DNA from: Lachnospiraceae bacterium UBA1201
GTDB taxonomy: Bacteria > Bacillota > Clostridia > Lachnospirales > Lachnospiraceae
NCBI GenBank assembly: GCA_002309675.1
Contig: DBXX01000014.1
Coordinates: forward strand, 1 to 11,422
Reading direction: 5' to 3'
Length of the DNA: 11,422 nt
Numbering within the stretch: position 1 is the stretch's first letter; the number at the start of each line of letters is the position of its first letter. Under the pieces are notes generated by a model. It was given only the letters and a program-made list of their open reading frames with translations. It was not told the DNA's origin and ran no database searches. Below are positions 1 through 8,221 of this stretch, one piece after another. The translations under genes were made by a program, and so were the position numbers.

Positions 1-2141
1 GCCGCGATCTTTACGATACCGTTCAGGATCGCCGCGTTGTAGTCCTCGATCGCGGTGTGGTAATCCTTATCCAAGATGCCCAGGTCGATCATCTCGGCGA
101 TGCATTCGTGCGCCAGATACGGGTGGATGGCCCGTGCGCCGAAGCCCAGCAGAACTGCCATCTGATGTACGTCACGCGGCTCCGCGCTCTCGAGGATGAT
201 CGACACCGCCGTGCGCTTCTTCGTGAGCACCAGATGCTGCTCCACACTGGAAACAGCCAACAGCGAAGGGATCGCCATGTGGTTCTCATCCACGCCGCGG
301 TCGGACAGGATGATGATATTCTTTCCGGAAGCGACCTCTTTATCCACGCGGATATTGAGCTGCTCCACGGCCTTCTTCAGGGAAGTATTCTTATAAAACA
401 GCAGGGATACCGTCGTGCTCTTCAGGCTCTCCGTATCCAGGCTCTTGATCTTCATAACGTCCACGCCGGTCAGAATCGGGTGGTTGATCTCCAGCATGCG
501 GCAGTTCTCGCTCTTCTCGGTCAGCAGGTCTCCGTCCGAACCGATATAAACGGTCGTATCGGTGACGATCTTCTCACGCAGCGAGTCGATCGGCGGGTTC
601 GTGACCTGCGCGAACAACTGCTTGAAATAGTTGAACAGCGACTGATGTCTTCGGCTTAAAACCGCCAGCGGAACGTCGTGTCCCATGGAAACCGTCGGCT
701 CGATACCGTTTTTCGCCATGGGCAGGATCAGATCCTTCACGTCCTCGTAGGTGTAGCCGAACGCCTTATACAGGCGGTCGCGCATCTCCTGCGTGTGGGT
801 CGGGATCTTCTTATTCGGGATCTTCAGATCCGCGAGATGCCTGAGGTTCTGGTCCAGCCATTCGCCGTAAGGCTCCTTATTCGCATAGATCGATTTACAC
901 TCTTCGTCGGAGATGATCCGCTTACTCTTCGTGTCAACGAGCAGCATGCGGCCGGGCTCCAGGCGTGACTTCTTCACGATATGCGCGGGGTCAATGTCCA
1001 GCACACCGACCTCGGATGCGAGGATCAGACGGTTGTCGTCCGTTACATAGTAGCGGGAAGGACGCAGACCGTTGCGGTCCAGCGTCGCGCCGAGCAGCTC
1101 GCCGTCCGAAAACAGCATGGCCGCCGGGCCGTCCCACGGCTCCATCATGGTCGCGTAATAGTGGTAGAAATCCTTCTTATTCCGCTCCATGTATTCGTTG
1201 TGCTTCCAGGGCTCCGGCACCGTGATCATCATGGCTAACGGCAACGGCATCCCGTTCATATATAAGAATTCAATGGTGTTATCGAACATCGCGGAGTCCG
1301 AGCCCGACAGACTTACGACAGGGTAAACCTTGTCCAGGTCTTCGGCAAATACCCGGCTCTTCATGGTCTCCTCACGGGCCAGCATACGGTCAATGTTGCC
1401 GCGGATCGTGTTGATCTCGCCGTTGTGCGCGATCATGCGGTACGGGTGCGCGCGATCCCACGAAGGGTTCGTATTCGTCGAGAAACGCGAGTGCACGATG
1501 GCGATCGCCGTCTTATAATCGGTGCTGCGCAGATCATCGTAGAACGCGCGCAGCTGCTTCACCAGAAACATGCCCTTATAGACGATCGTACGGGACGAAA
1601 GCGAGCAAACATAAGCATCTTCGGCACTCTGCTCATATTCGCGGCGAACCACATAAAGACGACGGTCGAAATCCAGACCTCGCTCCACGTGCTCGGGGCG
1701 TCCCAAGAAGCACTGGTAGATGGCCGGCATGGAGTCAAGCGCCACCTGACCTAAGATCTCCGGGTGCGTCGGCACCTTACGCCATCCCAGGAAAGGCAGG
1801 CCCTCCTTCGCCGCGATCATCTGAAGCATCCGCATGGAGAACGTGCGCTTCATCTCGTCGGCCGGTAAGAAAAACATACCGACACCGTAGTCTCCGGCGC
1901 CGCCCAGGCAGATATCCTGCTCTGCTGCCGCCTTTGCAAAGAAGTCATGGCTCACCTGCAGCAGGATGCCCACGCCGTCTCCGACGCTTCCGCTGGCGTC
2001 CTTGCCCGCGCGGTGTTCGAGTTTTTCCACGATGGACAATGCGTCGGACATCGTCTCATAGCTTGCCTTGCCGTCGATATTAGCCACGGCGCCGATACCG
2101 CAGGCATCATGTTCGATCGGATGATATTCGTACTTTTCCAT
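1..2141 (-). CDS. gltB: Glutamate synthase large subunit (N-terminal 713 codons; C-terminus beyond window)
   Basis: This enzyme transfers the amide of glutamine to 2-oxoglutarate to give two glutamates, completing the GS-GOGAT cycle. The protein opens MEKYEYHPIEHDACGIGAVA. Cys14 is the expected catalytic nucleophile of the class II glutamine amidotransferase domain, exposed after removal of a 13-residue propeptide as in other GltB proteins. Further recognisable parts are HSRFSTNTNPSW and HNGEINTIRGN in the amidotransferase domain, DRNGLRPSRY, and near the window edge a central-domain segment with GARAIHPYLA. The FMN/Fe-S synthase domain and GXGXG domain lie outside the window. The ATG is preceded at about 10 nt by AAAAGGAG, which fixes the start. 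It follows amt-glnB after a leader carrying a promoter and a terminator, so it is probably transcribed separately. No gltD is visible here. The family call is very secure. Confidence 0.95.
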   Translation of the reverse strand, partial: MEKYEYHPIEHDACGIGAVANIDGKASYETMSDALSIVEKLEHRAGKDASGSVGDGVGILLQVSHDFFAKAAAEQDICLGGAGDYGVGMFFLPADEMKRTFSMRMLQMIAAKEGLPFLGWRKVPTHPEILGQVALDSMPAIYQCFLGRPEHVERGLDFDRRLYVVRREYEQSAEDAYVCSLSSRTIVYKGMFLVKQLRAFYDDLRSTDYKTAIAIVHSRFSTNTNPSWDRAHPYRMIAHNGEINTIRGNIDRMLAREETMKSRVFAEDLDKVYPVVSLSGSDSAMFDNTIEFLYMNGMPLPLAMMITVPEPWKHNEYMERNKKDFYHYYATMMEPWDGPAAMLFSDGELLGATLDRNGLRPSRYYVTDDNRLILASEVGVLDIDPAHIVKKSRLEPGRMLLVDTKSKRIISDEECKSIYANKEPYGEWLDQNLRHLADLKIPNKKIPTHTQEMRDRLYKAFGYTYEDVKDLILPMAKNGIEPTVSMGHDVPLAVLSRRHQSLFNYFKQLFAQVTNPPIDSLREKIVTDTTVYIGSDGDLLTEKSENCRMLEINHPILTGVDVMKIKSLDTESLKSTTVSLLFYKNTSLKKAVEQLNIRVDKEVASGKNIIILSDRGVDENHMAIPSLLAVSSVEQHLVLTKKRTAVSIILESAEPRDVHQMAVLLGFGARAIHPYLAHECIAEMIDLGILDKDYHTAIEDYNAAILNGIVKIA

Positions 2142-2189
2142 CTTAACTGCTCCTTTTGGATACTACGGAAAGTTACTTCCCGGAAATAC

Positions 2190-2233
2190 AAAAAGACGCT
2201 TTGAAGGGCTGTTACACCCATCAAAGCGCCTTT
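2190..2233 (-). terminator. Intrinsic terminator / candidate attenuator in the gltB leader
   Basis: On the minus strand AAAGGCGCTTTGA pairs with TCAAAGCGTCTTT, with one G-U pair. An inner GGG/CCC extension is present, and the 3' arm runs into TTTTT. It begins about 9 nt after the predicted transcription start and ends about 50 nt before the gltB ATG. RNA from the gltB promoter must therefore pass it before reaching the gene. It would also stop readthrough from amt-glnB, so a plain terminator role is possible too. Confidence 0.8.
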
Positions 2234-2248
2234 GCTTTCTAAGAAAGC

Positions 2249-2277
2249 ATTTTAGCACCTGTACATATATGTGTCAA
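2249..2277 (-). promoter_or_regulatory. gltB promoter (sigma-A type)
   Basis: On the minus strand the -35 box is TTGACA (2272-2277), the spacer is 17 nt, and the -10 box is TAAAAT (2249-2254). This is almost consensus for the housekeeping sigma factor. The predicted start is near 2242, so the leader before gltB is about 100 nt. It lies between the amt-glnB stop and the hairpin at 2190-2233. Confidence 0.8.
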
Positions 2278-2359
2278 TGCTTTTTTACCGGTTTTTCGCA
2301 CGTTTTTGCCTCTTTTAAAAGAAAAACGTATATTCGGTAATAGGTGGTATAAGCACCGC

Positions 2360-4132
2360 TTATTCTACATCTTGCAATGCAGCGAAATCTTCCTCACCGG
2401 TGCGGACCTTAACGACCTGCTCCACGCCGTATACGAAGATCTTACCATCGCCGATATGGCCGGTGTACAGTGCTTTCTTCGAAGCCTCGATGACATCGGC
2501 CACCGGAATCTTGCTGACTACGACTTCGACCTTTACCTTCGGAAGCAGGGTGGCATCCATTTCAATACCACGGTACTTCTCACCGGCACCCTTCTGGATA
2601 CCGCAGCCCATGACCTGTGTGACCGTCATACCGGTAACACCGAGATCGTTGAGCGCCTTCTTCAGCTGCTCGTAGCGAGCCAGTTTAGCGATGATAACGA
2701 CTTTGTGCATCGTAGCCGTACTCATAACAGGCGCCGCATTTACCTTTACAGCTGCATCGACCATAGCCTGCGATGCCTCGCCGTACTCGCTGACACCGAG
2801 GTCAGTGTTTTCATTGACCGACATCTCCATGCCGGTAACATCCATGATGGAGAAACCTGAGTAAGCGGATGCAAGACCATGCTCAGTGATATCAAGACCT
2901 GTAAGTTCCTCTTCTTCGGTAACACGAAGACCGAAGATCTTCTTAATGATGGCAAATGTGATCGTGATGGTGATCGCTGTCCAAGCTGCCGTTGCCAGCA
3001 TACCCAGAGTCTGGATGCCGAGGAGTTTGAAACCGCCGCCGTAGAACAGTCCGAGCATCGGGTTGCCTGAAGAGTCGGCCAATGAATAGGTGGGTGCTGT
3101 GTCAGTTGCGAAAAGACCTACAGCCAGGGTACCGAAGATACCGTTGAACATGTGAACGCCTACAGCGCCGACAGGGTCGTCAACGTGAAGTTTGTGATCC
3201 AGAAGCCAGATACCAAAGATAACTACGAGACCGGAGATCGCACCGATGATGGAAGCGCCGGCTGCGTCAACTACGTCACAGGGAGCGGTGATCGCTACCA
3301 GACCTGCGAGAGAAGCGTTGAGACACATGGATACATCGGGCTTGCCGTAATGGATCCAGGTGAAGATCATACATACTACGGTTGCGACCGCGGGAGCGAT
3401 CGTGGTCGTTACGAAGATAGCGCCCATCTGCTCAACACTTGTAGCAGCAGCGCCGTTGAAACCATACCAGCCGAGCCACAGGATGAATACACCCAGGGCG
3501 CCGAGCGTGATGTTGTGGCCGGGGAAAGCATTGACCTTAGTAACCTTTCCGGCTTTGTCTTTTACGAACTTACCGATACGGGGACCTACCATGATCGCAC
3601 CGATCAGGGCGCAGATACCGCCGACCATGTGAATGCAGTTGGAACCTGCGAAATCGTGGAAACCGAGCTTAGCGAGCCAGCCGCCGCCCCATGTCCAGTG
3701 AGCTTCGATCGGGTAGATCACTGCGGAAATGATCGCCGAGTAAACACAGTAAGAAAGGAAACGGGTACGCTCTGCCATGGCGCCGGAAACGATCGTCGCG
3801 GTCGTCGCACAGAATACCAGGTTGAATACGAAGTTGCTCCAGTCAAAATGCGCGTAATCCGTAAAGATATCGAAGTTCGGCATTCCCAGGAAACCTGCGA
3901 GTGCGTCCTCACCCAGGAACAGACCGAAACCGATCAGGATGAACGTCACGGTACCAATACAGAAGTCCATCAGGTTCTTCATCAAAATGTTACCTGCGTT
4001 CTTCGCACGGGCGAAACCGGTCTCGACCATGGCGAAACCAGCCTGCATCCAGAACACGAGTGCCGCGCCGATCAAAAACCAGACGCCGAACACTTTTTCG
4101 TCGATCAAACTCATAATGCTACCAGTATCCAT
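2360..4132 (-). CDS. amt: Ammonium transporter with C-terminal PII (GlnB/GlnK) domain
   Basis: A 590-residue membrane channel for ammonium fused to its own nitrogen sensor. Residues 1 to about 430 form the Amt/Mep/Rh channel with many hydrophobic helices. The twin pore histidines are recognisable in DFAGSNCIHMVGG and DPVGAVGVHMFNG. After a linker, residues 475-590 form a complete PII domain beginning MHKVVIIAKL, with GDGKIFV and RTGEED. In PII numbering Gln39, Lys58, Lys90 and Arg103 of the ATP/2-oxoglutarate site are kept and position 101 is Lys. The T-loop reads EKYRGIEM, so Tyr51, the uridylylation site of proteobacterial PII, is Met. In most bacteria GlnK is a separate protein that plugs AmtB; here sensor and channel are one chain. 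The ATG is chosen because GAGGAGG lies 6 nt upstream; a longer frame to 4240 would start inside the leader. It stands between glnN and gltB and has its own promoter and terminator-bearing leader. Confidence 0.95.
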   Translation of the reverse strand: MDTGSIMSLIDEKVFGVWFLIGAALVFWMQAGFAMVETGFARAKNAGNILMKNLMDFCIGTVTFILIGFGLFLGEDALAGFLGMPNFDIFTDYAHFDWSNFVFNLVFCATTATIVSGAMAERTRFLSYCVYSAIISAVIYPIEAHWTWGGGWLAKLGFHDFAGSNCIHMVGGICALIGAIMVGPRIGKFVKDKAGKVTKVNAFPGHNITLGALGVFILWLGWYGFNGAAATSVEQMGAIFVTTTIAPAVATVVCMIFTWIHYGKPDVSMCLNASLAGLVAITAPCDVVDAAGASIIGAISGLVVIFGIWLLDHKLHVDDPVGAVGVHMFNGIFGTLAVGLFATDTAPTYSLADSSGNPMLGLFYGGGFKLLGIQTLGMLATAAWTAITITITFAIIKKIFGLRVTEEEELTGLDITEHGLASAYSGFSIMDVTGMEMSVNENTDLGVSEYGEASQAMVDAAVKVNAAPVMSTATMHKVVIIAKLARYEQLKKALNDLGVTGMTVTQVMGCGIQKGAGEKYRGIEMDATLLPKVKVEVVVSKIPVADVIEASKKALYTGHIGDGKIFVYGVEQVVKVRTGEEDFAALQDVE

Positions 4133-4223
4133 AATAACCTCCTCGTTGCGTTCCTCCCAAAGTAAGCACCGCAACCTTTGTTTTTTTGATTTAAAGTCCT
4201 GCTTTGGCCAGACTCGCAAGATC

Positions 4224-4272
4224 AAAAAACGAAGGTGCAACGGTTCCTTTCGTGCCCCGTTGCACCTTCGTT
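4224..4272 (-). terminator. Intrinsic terminator / candidate attenuator in the amt leader
   Basis: On the minus strand a perfect 16-bp stem (AACGAAGGTGCAACGG with its complement) encloses a 13-nt loop and runs into TTTTTT. It lies between the predicted amt promoter and the amt start, 92 nt before the ATG. A shorter GC-rich hairpin (4287-4305, GGCGCCG/CGGTGCC with loop CCCGG) precedes it at the predicted 5' end of the RNA. It could also end readthrough transcripts from glnN. Confidence 0.8.
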
Positions 4273-4309
4273 AATGAAATTGCTTCGGCACCGCCGGGCG
4301 GCGCCATGT

Positions 4310-4340
4310 ATTATGAGAGATTGGTTAAGAAAAACGTCAA
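4310..4340 (-). promoter_or_regulatory. Probable amt promoter
   Basis: On the minus strand TTGACG (4335-4340) lies directly after the glnN stop codon and is followed after 19 nt by CATAAT (4310-4315). The hexamers are good but the spacer is longer than the ideal 17 nt, so the call is less certain than for gltB and asnB. The predicted start is near 4303, about 170 nt before the amt ATG. Confidence 0.5.
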
Positions 4341-4341
4341 A

Positions 4342-6444
4342 TTATACCGGCTGATACCGTACGCTGTACAGGATCTCTGCGTAGGTCGGATACGGCCACA
4401 GATCGCTCGGGATCATCGGCTCGAGTTCGTCGACTACCTCACGCAGCGCCGCCATATCGGCCAGGATCACTTCCTGATGATATTTCGCCAGAGCGACAAC
4501 ATCCGTCAGTTCCTTCTCTTTCGCTACGTCCTCTTCCAGCTTAGCCAGCTTGCACTGCAGGCTACATGCCAGGCGGGAAATATGCTTCAGCAAGCCTTCC
4601 TCTGCGATACATGCGTCCTTCGACAGTACCTGGCTCTTCTTCAGGATCACATCGGCCAGAACCGCCTCGTATTTCGCAACGGCTGCGGTGATGTTGTTTT
4701 TCACCATGGAGATCATGGTCAATGCTTCGATGTTGATGGTCTTGTAGTAGTTCTCGTGCAGGATCTCGTAACGAGCCTTGATTTCGGACTCGGAATATAC
4801 GCCCTGATCCTCGAAGATCTTCATGTTCTTCGGCTCAATGAACGATCCAAGTGCATCCGGAGTCGTCTTCAGGTTCAGCAGACCGCGCTTCTCGGCTTCC
4901 TGTACCCACTCCTCGGAGTAACCGTTGCCGTTGAAGATAACTCTCTTGTGCTTAACGATCTCATCACGGATCAGCTTGTTGAGTGCTGCATCGAAGTCAT
5001 CTGCCTGCTCCAGGATTGCTGCGTACTCGCTCAGGGTCTGTGCCACGATCGTGTTCAGGACGATGTTCAGGCCGGAGATCGATGCGGAAGAACCGAGCGA
5101 ACGGAACTCGAATTTATTACCGGTAAATGCGACCGGTGAAGTACGGTTACGGTCAGTCGTATCGCAAGGAATGTGCGGCAGGACCGTCGCGCCGATGCTC
5201 ATCAGCTTCTTCTCGGGATCGTGGTAGTCCGTACCGTCCTCGATGGACTTAAGGACTGCATCCAGCTCATCGCCGATGAATACGCTCATGATCGCGGGCG
5301 GTGCCTCGTTCGCGCCCAGACGGTGGTCATTGGCCGCGGAAGCAACCGACATACGGAGCAGACCCTGATATTCATCGACCGCCTTGATGACAGCCATCAA
5401 AAACAGCAGGAACTGCGCGTTCTGGGACGGCGTATCACCGGGCTCCAGAAGGTTCTTACCGGTATCGGTCGACATGGACCAGTTGTTGTGCTTACCGGAA
5501 CCGTTTACACCTGCGAACGGCTTCTCATGCAGCAGGCAGACCATGTGGTGTTTGCCTGCAACGATCTTCATCAGTTCCATCGTCAGCTGGTTGTGATCCG
5601 TTGCGATGTTGGTCGTTGAGAAGATCGGGGCCAGCTCATGCTGAGCCGGAGCCACTTCGTTATGCTCGGTCTTCGACAGGATGCCGAGCTTCCAAAGTTC
5701 CTCATCCAGTTCCTTCATATAAGCCTTAACTCTGGGCTTGATCATACCGAAGTAGTGATCTTCCATCTCCTGGCCCTTCGGCGGCTTCGCGCCGAACAGT
5801 GTACGTCCGGTGTAGATCAGGTCGGGGCGGCGCTTATAAACGCTGCAGTCGATCAGGAAGTACTCCTGCTCGGGTCCGACCGTCGTCATAACACGCTTTG
5901 CGGTGGTATCACCGAACAGACGTAAGATACGAATGGCCTGCTTATCCAGCGCCTGCATGGAACGCAGGAGCGGTGTCTTTTTATCCAGTGCCTCGCCGCT
6001 GTAGGAACAGAAAGCGGTCGGGATGCACAGGGTGTCATCTTTGATAAATGCATAGCTGGTCGGGTCCCAGGCTGTGTAACCGCGTGCCTCAAACGTCGCG
6101 CGCAAGCCGCCGGACGGGAAGGAGGATGCATCGGGCTCGCCCTTAACGAGTTCCTTACCGGAGAACTCCATCAAAACACGTCCGTTGCCTTCCGGAGCGA
6201 TAAAGCCGTCATGCTTCTCTGCGGTGATTCCGGTCATCGGCTGGAACCAATGCGTAAAGTGCGTCGCACCTTTTTCAATGGCCCAATTCTTCATGGCCTC
6301 CGCAACTACGTTCGCGATGTCCAACTGCAAATGCACGCCGTCATCGATGGTCTTGTGAAGAACACGGTATACATCCTTGGGAAGACGTTCCTTCATCACA
6401 TCGTCGTTAAATACCATACTTCCGAAAATCTTGGTAACATCCAT
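4342..6444 (-). CDS. glnN: Glutamine synthetase, type III
   Basis: ATP-dependent cytoplasmic ligation of ammonia to glutamate, giving glutamine. The 700-residue length is typical of type III enzymes and much longer than type I (about 440-470). Recognisable motifs are FPSGGLR (109-115), VGPEQEYF (189-196), NEVAPAQHELAPIF (262-275, metal/glutamate binding), FAGVNGSGKHNNWS (310-323, ATP/ammonia site), HRLGANEAPPA (374-384) and NRTSPVAFTGNKFEFR (433-448). The C-terminal half includes a long helical region ending in the DLWPYPTY segment. The start is the ATG preceded by AAGGAGGATATCAAA; a longer frame beginning at 6471 would overlap asnB and lacks a comparable site. It follows asnB by 20 nt with no terminator between them, so both share one transcript. 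Its partner GOGAT is two genes downstream. Confidence 0.96.
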   Translation of the reverse strand: MDVTKIFGSMVFNDDVMKERLPKDVYRVLHKTIDDGVHLQLDIANVVAEAMKNWAIEKGATHFTHWFQPMTGITAEKHDGFIAPEGNGRVLMEFSGKELVKGEPDASSFPSGGLRATFEARGYTAWDPTSYAFIKDDTLCIPTAFCSYSGEALDKKTPLLRSMQALDKQAIRILRLFGDTTAKRVMTTVGPEQEYFLIDCSVYKRRPDLIYTGRTLFGAKPPKGQEMEDHYFGMIKPRVKAYMKELDEELWKLGILSKTEHNEVAPAQHELAPIFSTTNIATDHNQLTMELMKIVAGKHHMVCLLHEKPFAGVNGSGKHNNWSMSTDTGKNLLEPGDTPSQNAQFLLFLMAVIKAVDEYQGLLRMSVASAANDHRLGANEAPPAIMSVFIGDELDAVLKSIEDGTDYHDPEKKLMSIGATVLPHIPCDTTDRNRTSPVAFTGNKFEFRSLGSSASISGLNIVLNTIVAQTLSEYAAILEQADDFDAALNKLIRDEIVKHKRVIFNGNGYSEEWVQEAEKRGLLNLKTTPDALGSFIEPKNMKIFEDQGVYSESEIKARYEILHENYYKTINIEALTMISMVKNNITAAVAKYEAVLADVILKKSQVLSKDACIAEEGLLKHISRLACSLQCKLAKLEEDVAKEKELTDVVALAKYHQEVILADMAALREVVDELEPMIPSDLWPYPTYAEILYSVRYQPV

Positions 6445-6464
6445 TTTGATATCCTCCTTTTTTA

Positions 6465-8048
6465 TTAACAACCGCTCTGTCCGTAGTTCTTAAGTACTCG
6501 GGCGGAGGGATCGTTGACATCACAGTTCTCCCAGTTTTTGTTCGGCATCCAGAAATCCTTTATCATCTCTGCCTGACCGGGATAGTACTCTTCAAAGAGC
6601 TCGCGATAGAGCAGCGACTCTTTCGTGAACGGCGGCACGTAATCGTAAGCCGCGCATTTCTCTTTGAAAACTTCATCGCTGTAGACTTCCTCGGCGTAGG
6701 CCTTTAAGTAGTCTACCATCGAATGTCCGACCGCATCGGAAAATGCTGCCTTCTCCCGCATCAGTATGTTCTGCGGCAGGTAACCCAAGCCCTCAAACGC
6801 ATGACGCAGCAGGTATTTTCCTTTGTTGTAGACATTCATCTTCTTTTCCGGCGGGATCGACATTACGTACGAAACGAAATCCAGATCGCCGAACGGCACG
6901 CGCGCTTCCATCGAGTGGACCGAAATGCAACGGTCGGCGCGGAGCACATCGTACATGTACAGTTCGCGAAGTCTCTTCTCGGCTTCCAGCTGGAATTCCT
7001 CCGCGTTCGGTGCGAAGTCCGTGTACTTGTAACCGAAGATCTCATCGGAGATCTCGCCGGTCAGGAGCACCCGAATGTCGGTCGTCTCACGAATCCCTTT
7101 ACAGATCAGGTACATGCCCATGCTGGCCCGGATCGTCGTGATATCGAAGGTTCCCAGCGCCGCGATGACTTCCCTCAGCGCTCCCAGCACGATGTCCTTA
7201 TTGATGATGATCTCGTGATGGTTACTTCCGATGTAGTCAGCCACTTCCTTCGCGTACTTCAGGTCGATCGCGTCCTCGTTCATACCGATGGCAAATGTCT
7301 CGATCGGGTGTCCCAGGATCTTCGTTGCGATCGCACATACCAGGGAACTGTCCAGGCCTCCCGAAAGGAGGAAGCCGATCTTCGCATCCGCGTCCAGACG
7401 TTTTTCCACGCCTGCAATCAGTTTCTCGCGGATGTTCTTGCAAACGGTCTCGAGGTCGTCGTCCACGTACGGCTTTCTCGCTGCCAGATCGTTGTAACAA
7501 ACGAACTCGCCCTTGTAGTAGTAGTGGCCCGGCGGGAACGGCATGATCTTCTCGGTCAGGCCGACCAAGTTCTTCGCTTCACTGGCAAAGCAAATGTCGC
7601 CGCTCTCATCATATCCGTAGAACAAAGGACGAATACCGATCGGGTCGCGTGCCGCGATGAGTTCCTTTTCCTTTGCATCGTACAGGATCATGGCGTATTC
7701 CGCATCCAGCATGGAAAACATTTTCCGTCCGTACAGTTCGTACAGCGGAAGAATGATCTCGCAATCACTGTCACTCTGGAATGTGTATCCGGCTTCGATC
7801 AGTTTTGCCTTCTGGTTTCGGAAGCCGTACAGCTCGCCGTTACAAACGACGATATTGCCGTTTCGTTCAAACGGCTGCATACCGGCCTCGGTCAGTCCCA
7901 TGATGGACAATCTCTGAAAACCGAGGAAACCATCGCCCGCCTGCATGACCCGCATCCCATCCGGTCCGCGGGAAGTAGTGACCTTCATGTGGTTCTCAAA
8001 TGCGGCGCGGGAGATATTTCTCTTTTTCATTCCCATTACAACGCACAT
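6465..8048 (-). CDS. asnB: Asparagine synthetase, glutamine-hydrolysing (AsnB family)
   Basis: Converts aspartate, glutamine and ATP to asparagine, glutamate, AMP and PPi. The start is set by chemistry: the class II amidotransferase needs Cys at position 2, and the protein begins MCVVMGM, with AGAGG 8 nt before the ATG. The frame stays open to 8069 through a TTG, but that would bury the Cys. In the 527-residue product, RGPD (27-30) and NGELYG (70-75) belong to the glutaminase domain. SGGLDSS (229-235) is the PP-loop that binds ATP, and SMEARVPF (379-386) and EKAAFSDAVG (432-441) belong to the synthetase domain. It is first in an operon with glnN, so glutamine production and one of its uses are expressed together. 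The unusually long leader (about 165 nt) carries a promoter and a terminator. Specificity within the AsnB family cannot be proved from sequence alone, but the nitrogen context fits asparagine synthesis. Confidence 0.93.
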   Translation of the reverse strand: MCVVMGMKKRNISRAAFENHMKVTTSRGPDGMRVMQAGDGFLGFQRLSIMGLTEAGMQPFERNGNIVVCNGELYGFRNQKAKLIEAGYTFQSDSDCEIILPLYELYGRKMFSMLDAEYAMILYDAKEKELIAARDPIGIRPLFYGYDESGDICFASEAKNLVGLTEKIMPFPPGHYYYKGEFVCYNDLAARKPYVDDDLETVCKNIREKLIAGVEKRLDADAKIGFLLSGGLDSSLVCAIATKILGHPIETFAIGMNEDAIDLKYAKEVADYIGSNHHEIIINKDIVLGALREVIAALGTFDITTIRASMGMYLICKGIRETTDIRVLLTGEISDEIFGYKYTDFAPNAEEFQLEAEKRLRELYMYDVLRADRCISVHSMEARVPFGDLDFVSYVMSIPPEKKMNVYNKGKYLLRHAFEGLGYLPQNILMREKAAFSDAVGHSMVDYLKAYAEEVYSDEVFKEKCAAYDYVPPFTKESLLYRELFEEYYPGQAEMIKDFWMPNKNWENCDVNDPSARVLKNYGQSGC

Positions 8049-8160
8049 CTTCTCTGCCTCTTTCTTCAAAAGTGATCATTTCTTTAAATGACGTTTTCGG
8101 CAATTGCTACTCCCTTTCGCGCTCAGACTGCTTGATTCTGAGCATCTTTGAGGTGTGTAC

Positions 8161-8196
8161 AAAAAAAGCGCCACGGATATCCTCCGTGGCGCCTTT
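8161..8196 (-). terminator. Intrinsic terminator / candidate attenuator in the asnB leader
   Basis: On the minus strand AAAGGCGCCACGGA pairs with TCCGTGGCGC followed by TTTTTTT, leaving a 5-nt loop (GGATA). It lies about 20 nt after the predicted transcription start and about 110 nt before the asnB ATG. The 5' foot GCAAAGGCGC (8189-8198) is identical to that of the gltB leader terminator. The 173-residue gene upstream has no other visible terminator, so this hairpin may also end that transcript. Confidence 0.8.
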
Positions 8197-8221
8197 GCCA
8201 TACATCATTCAAATTAAGCAC

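Noticed and set aside
3152..4165. 337-codon plus-strand open frame opposite amt
   Set aside because: Composition (very rich in Asp, Glu, Thr, Gly, Cys and His) is what an antisense frame of a membrane protein gives; no domain is visible.
4204..5139. 311-codon plus-strand open frame across the amt leader and the end of glnN
   Set aside because: It reads through the amt terminator and promoter and is antisense to the conserved C-terminus of GlnN.
6723..8075. 450-codon plus-strand open frame opposite asnB
   Set aside because: It is antisense to a clear AsnB, rich in Arg, His, Val and Asp from reading the complementary codons, and has no recognisable domain.
8161..8215. T-box or known amino-acid riboswitch before asnB
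   Set aside because: No T-box consensus, specifier loop or recognisable glutamine-riboswitch core is present, and the space between promoter and terminator is too short.
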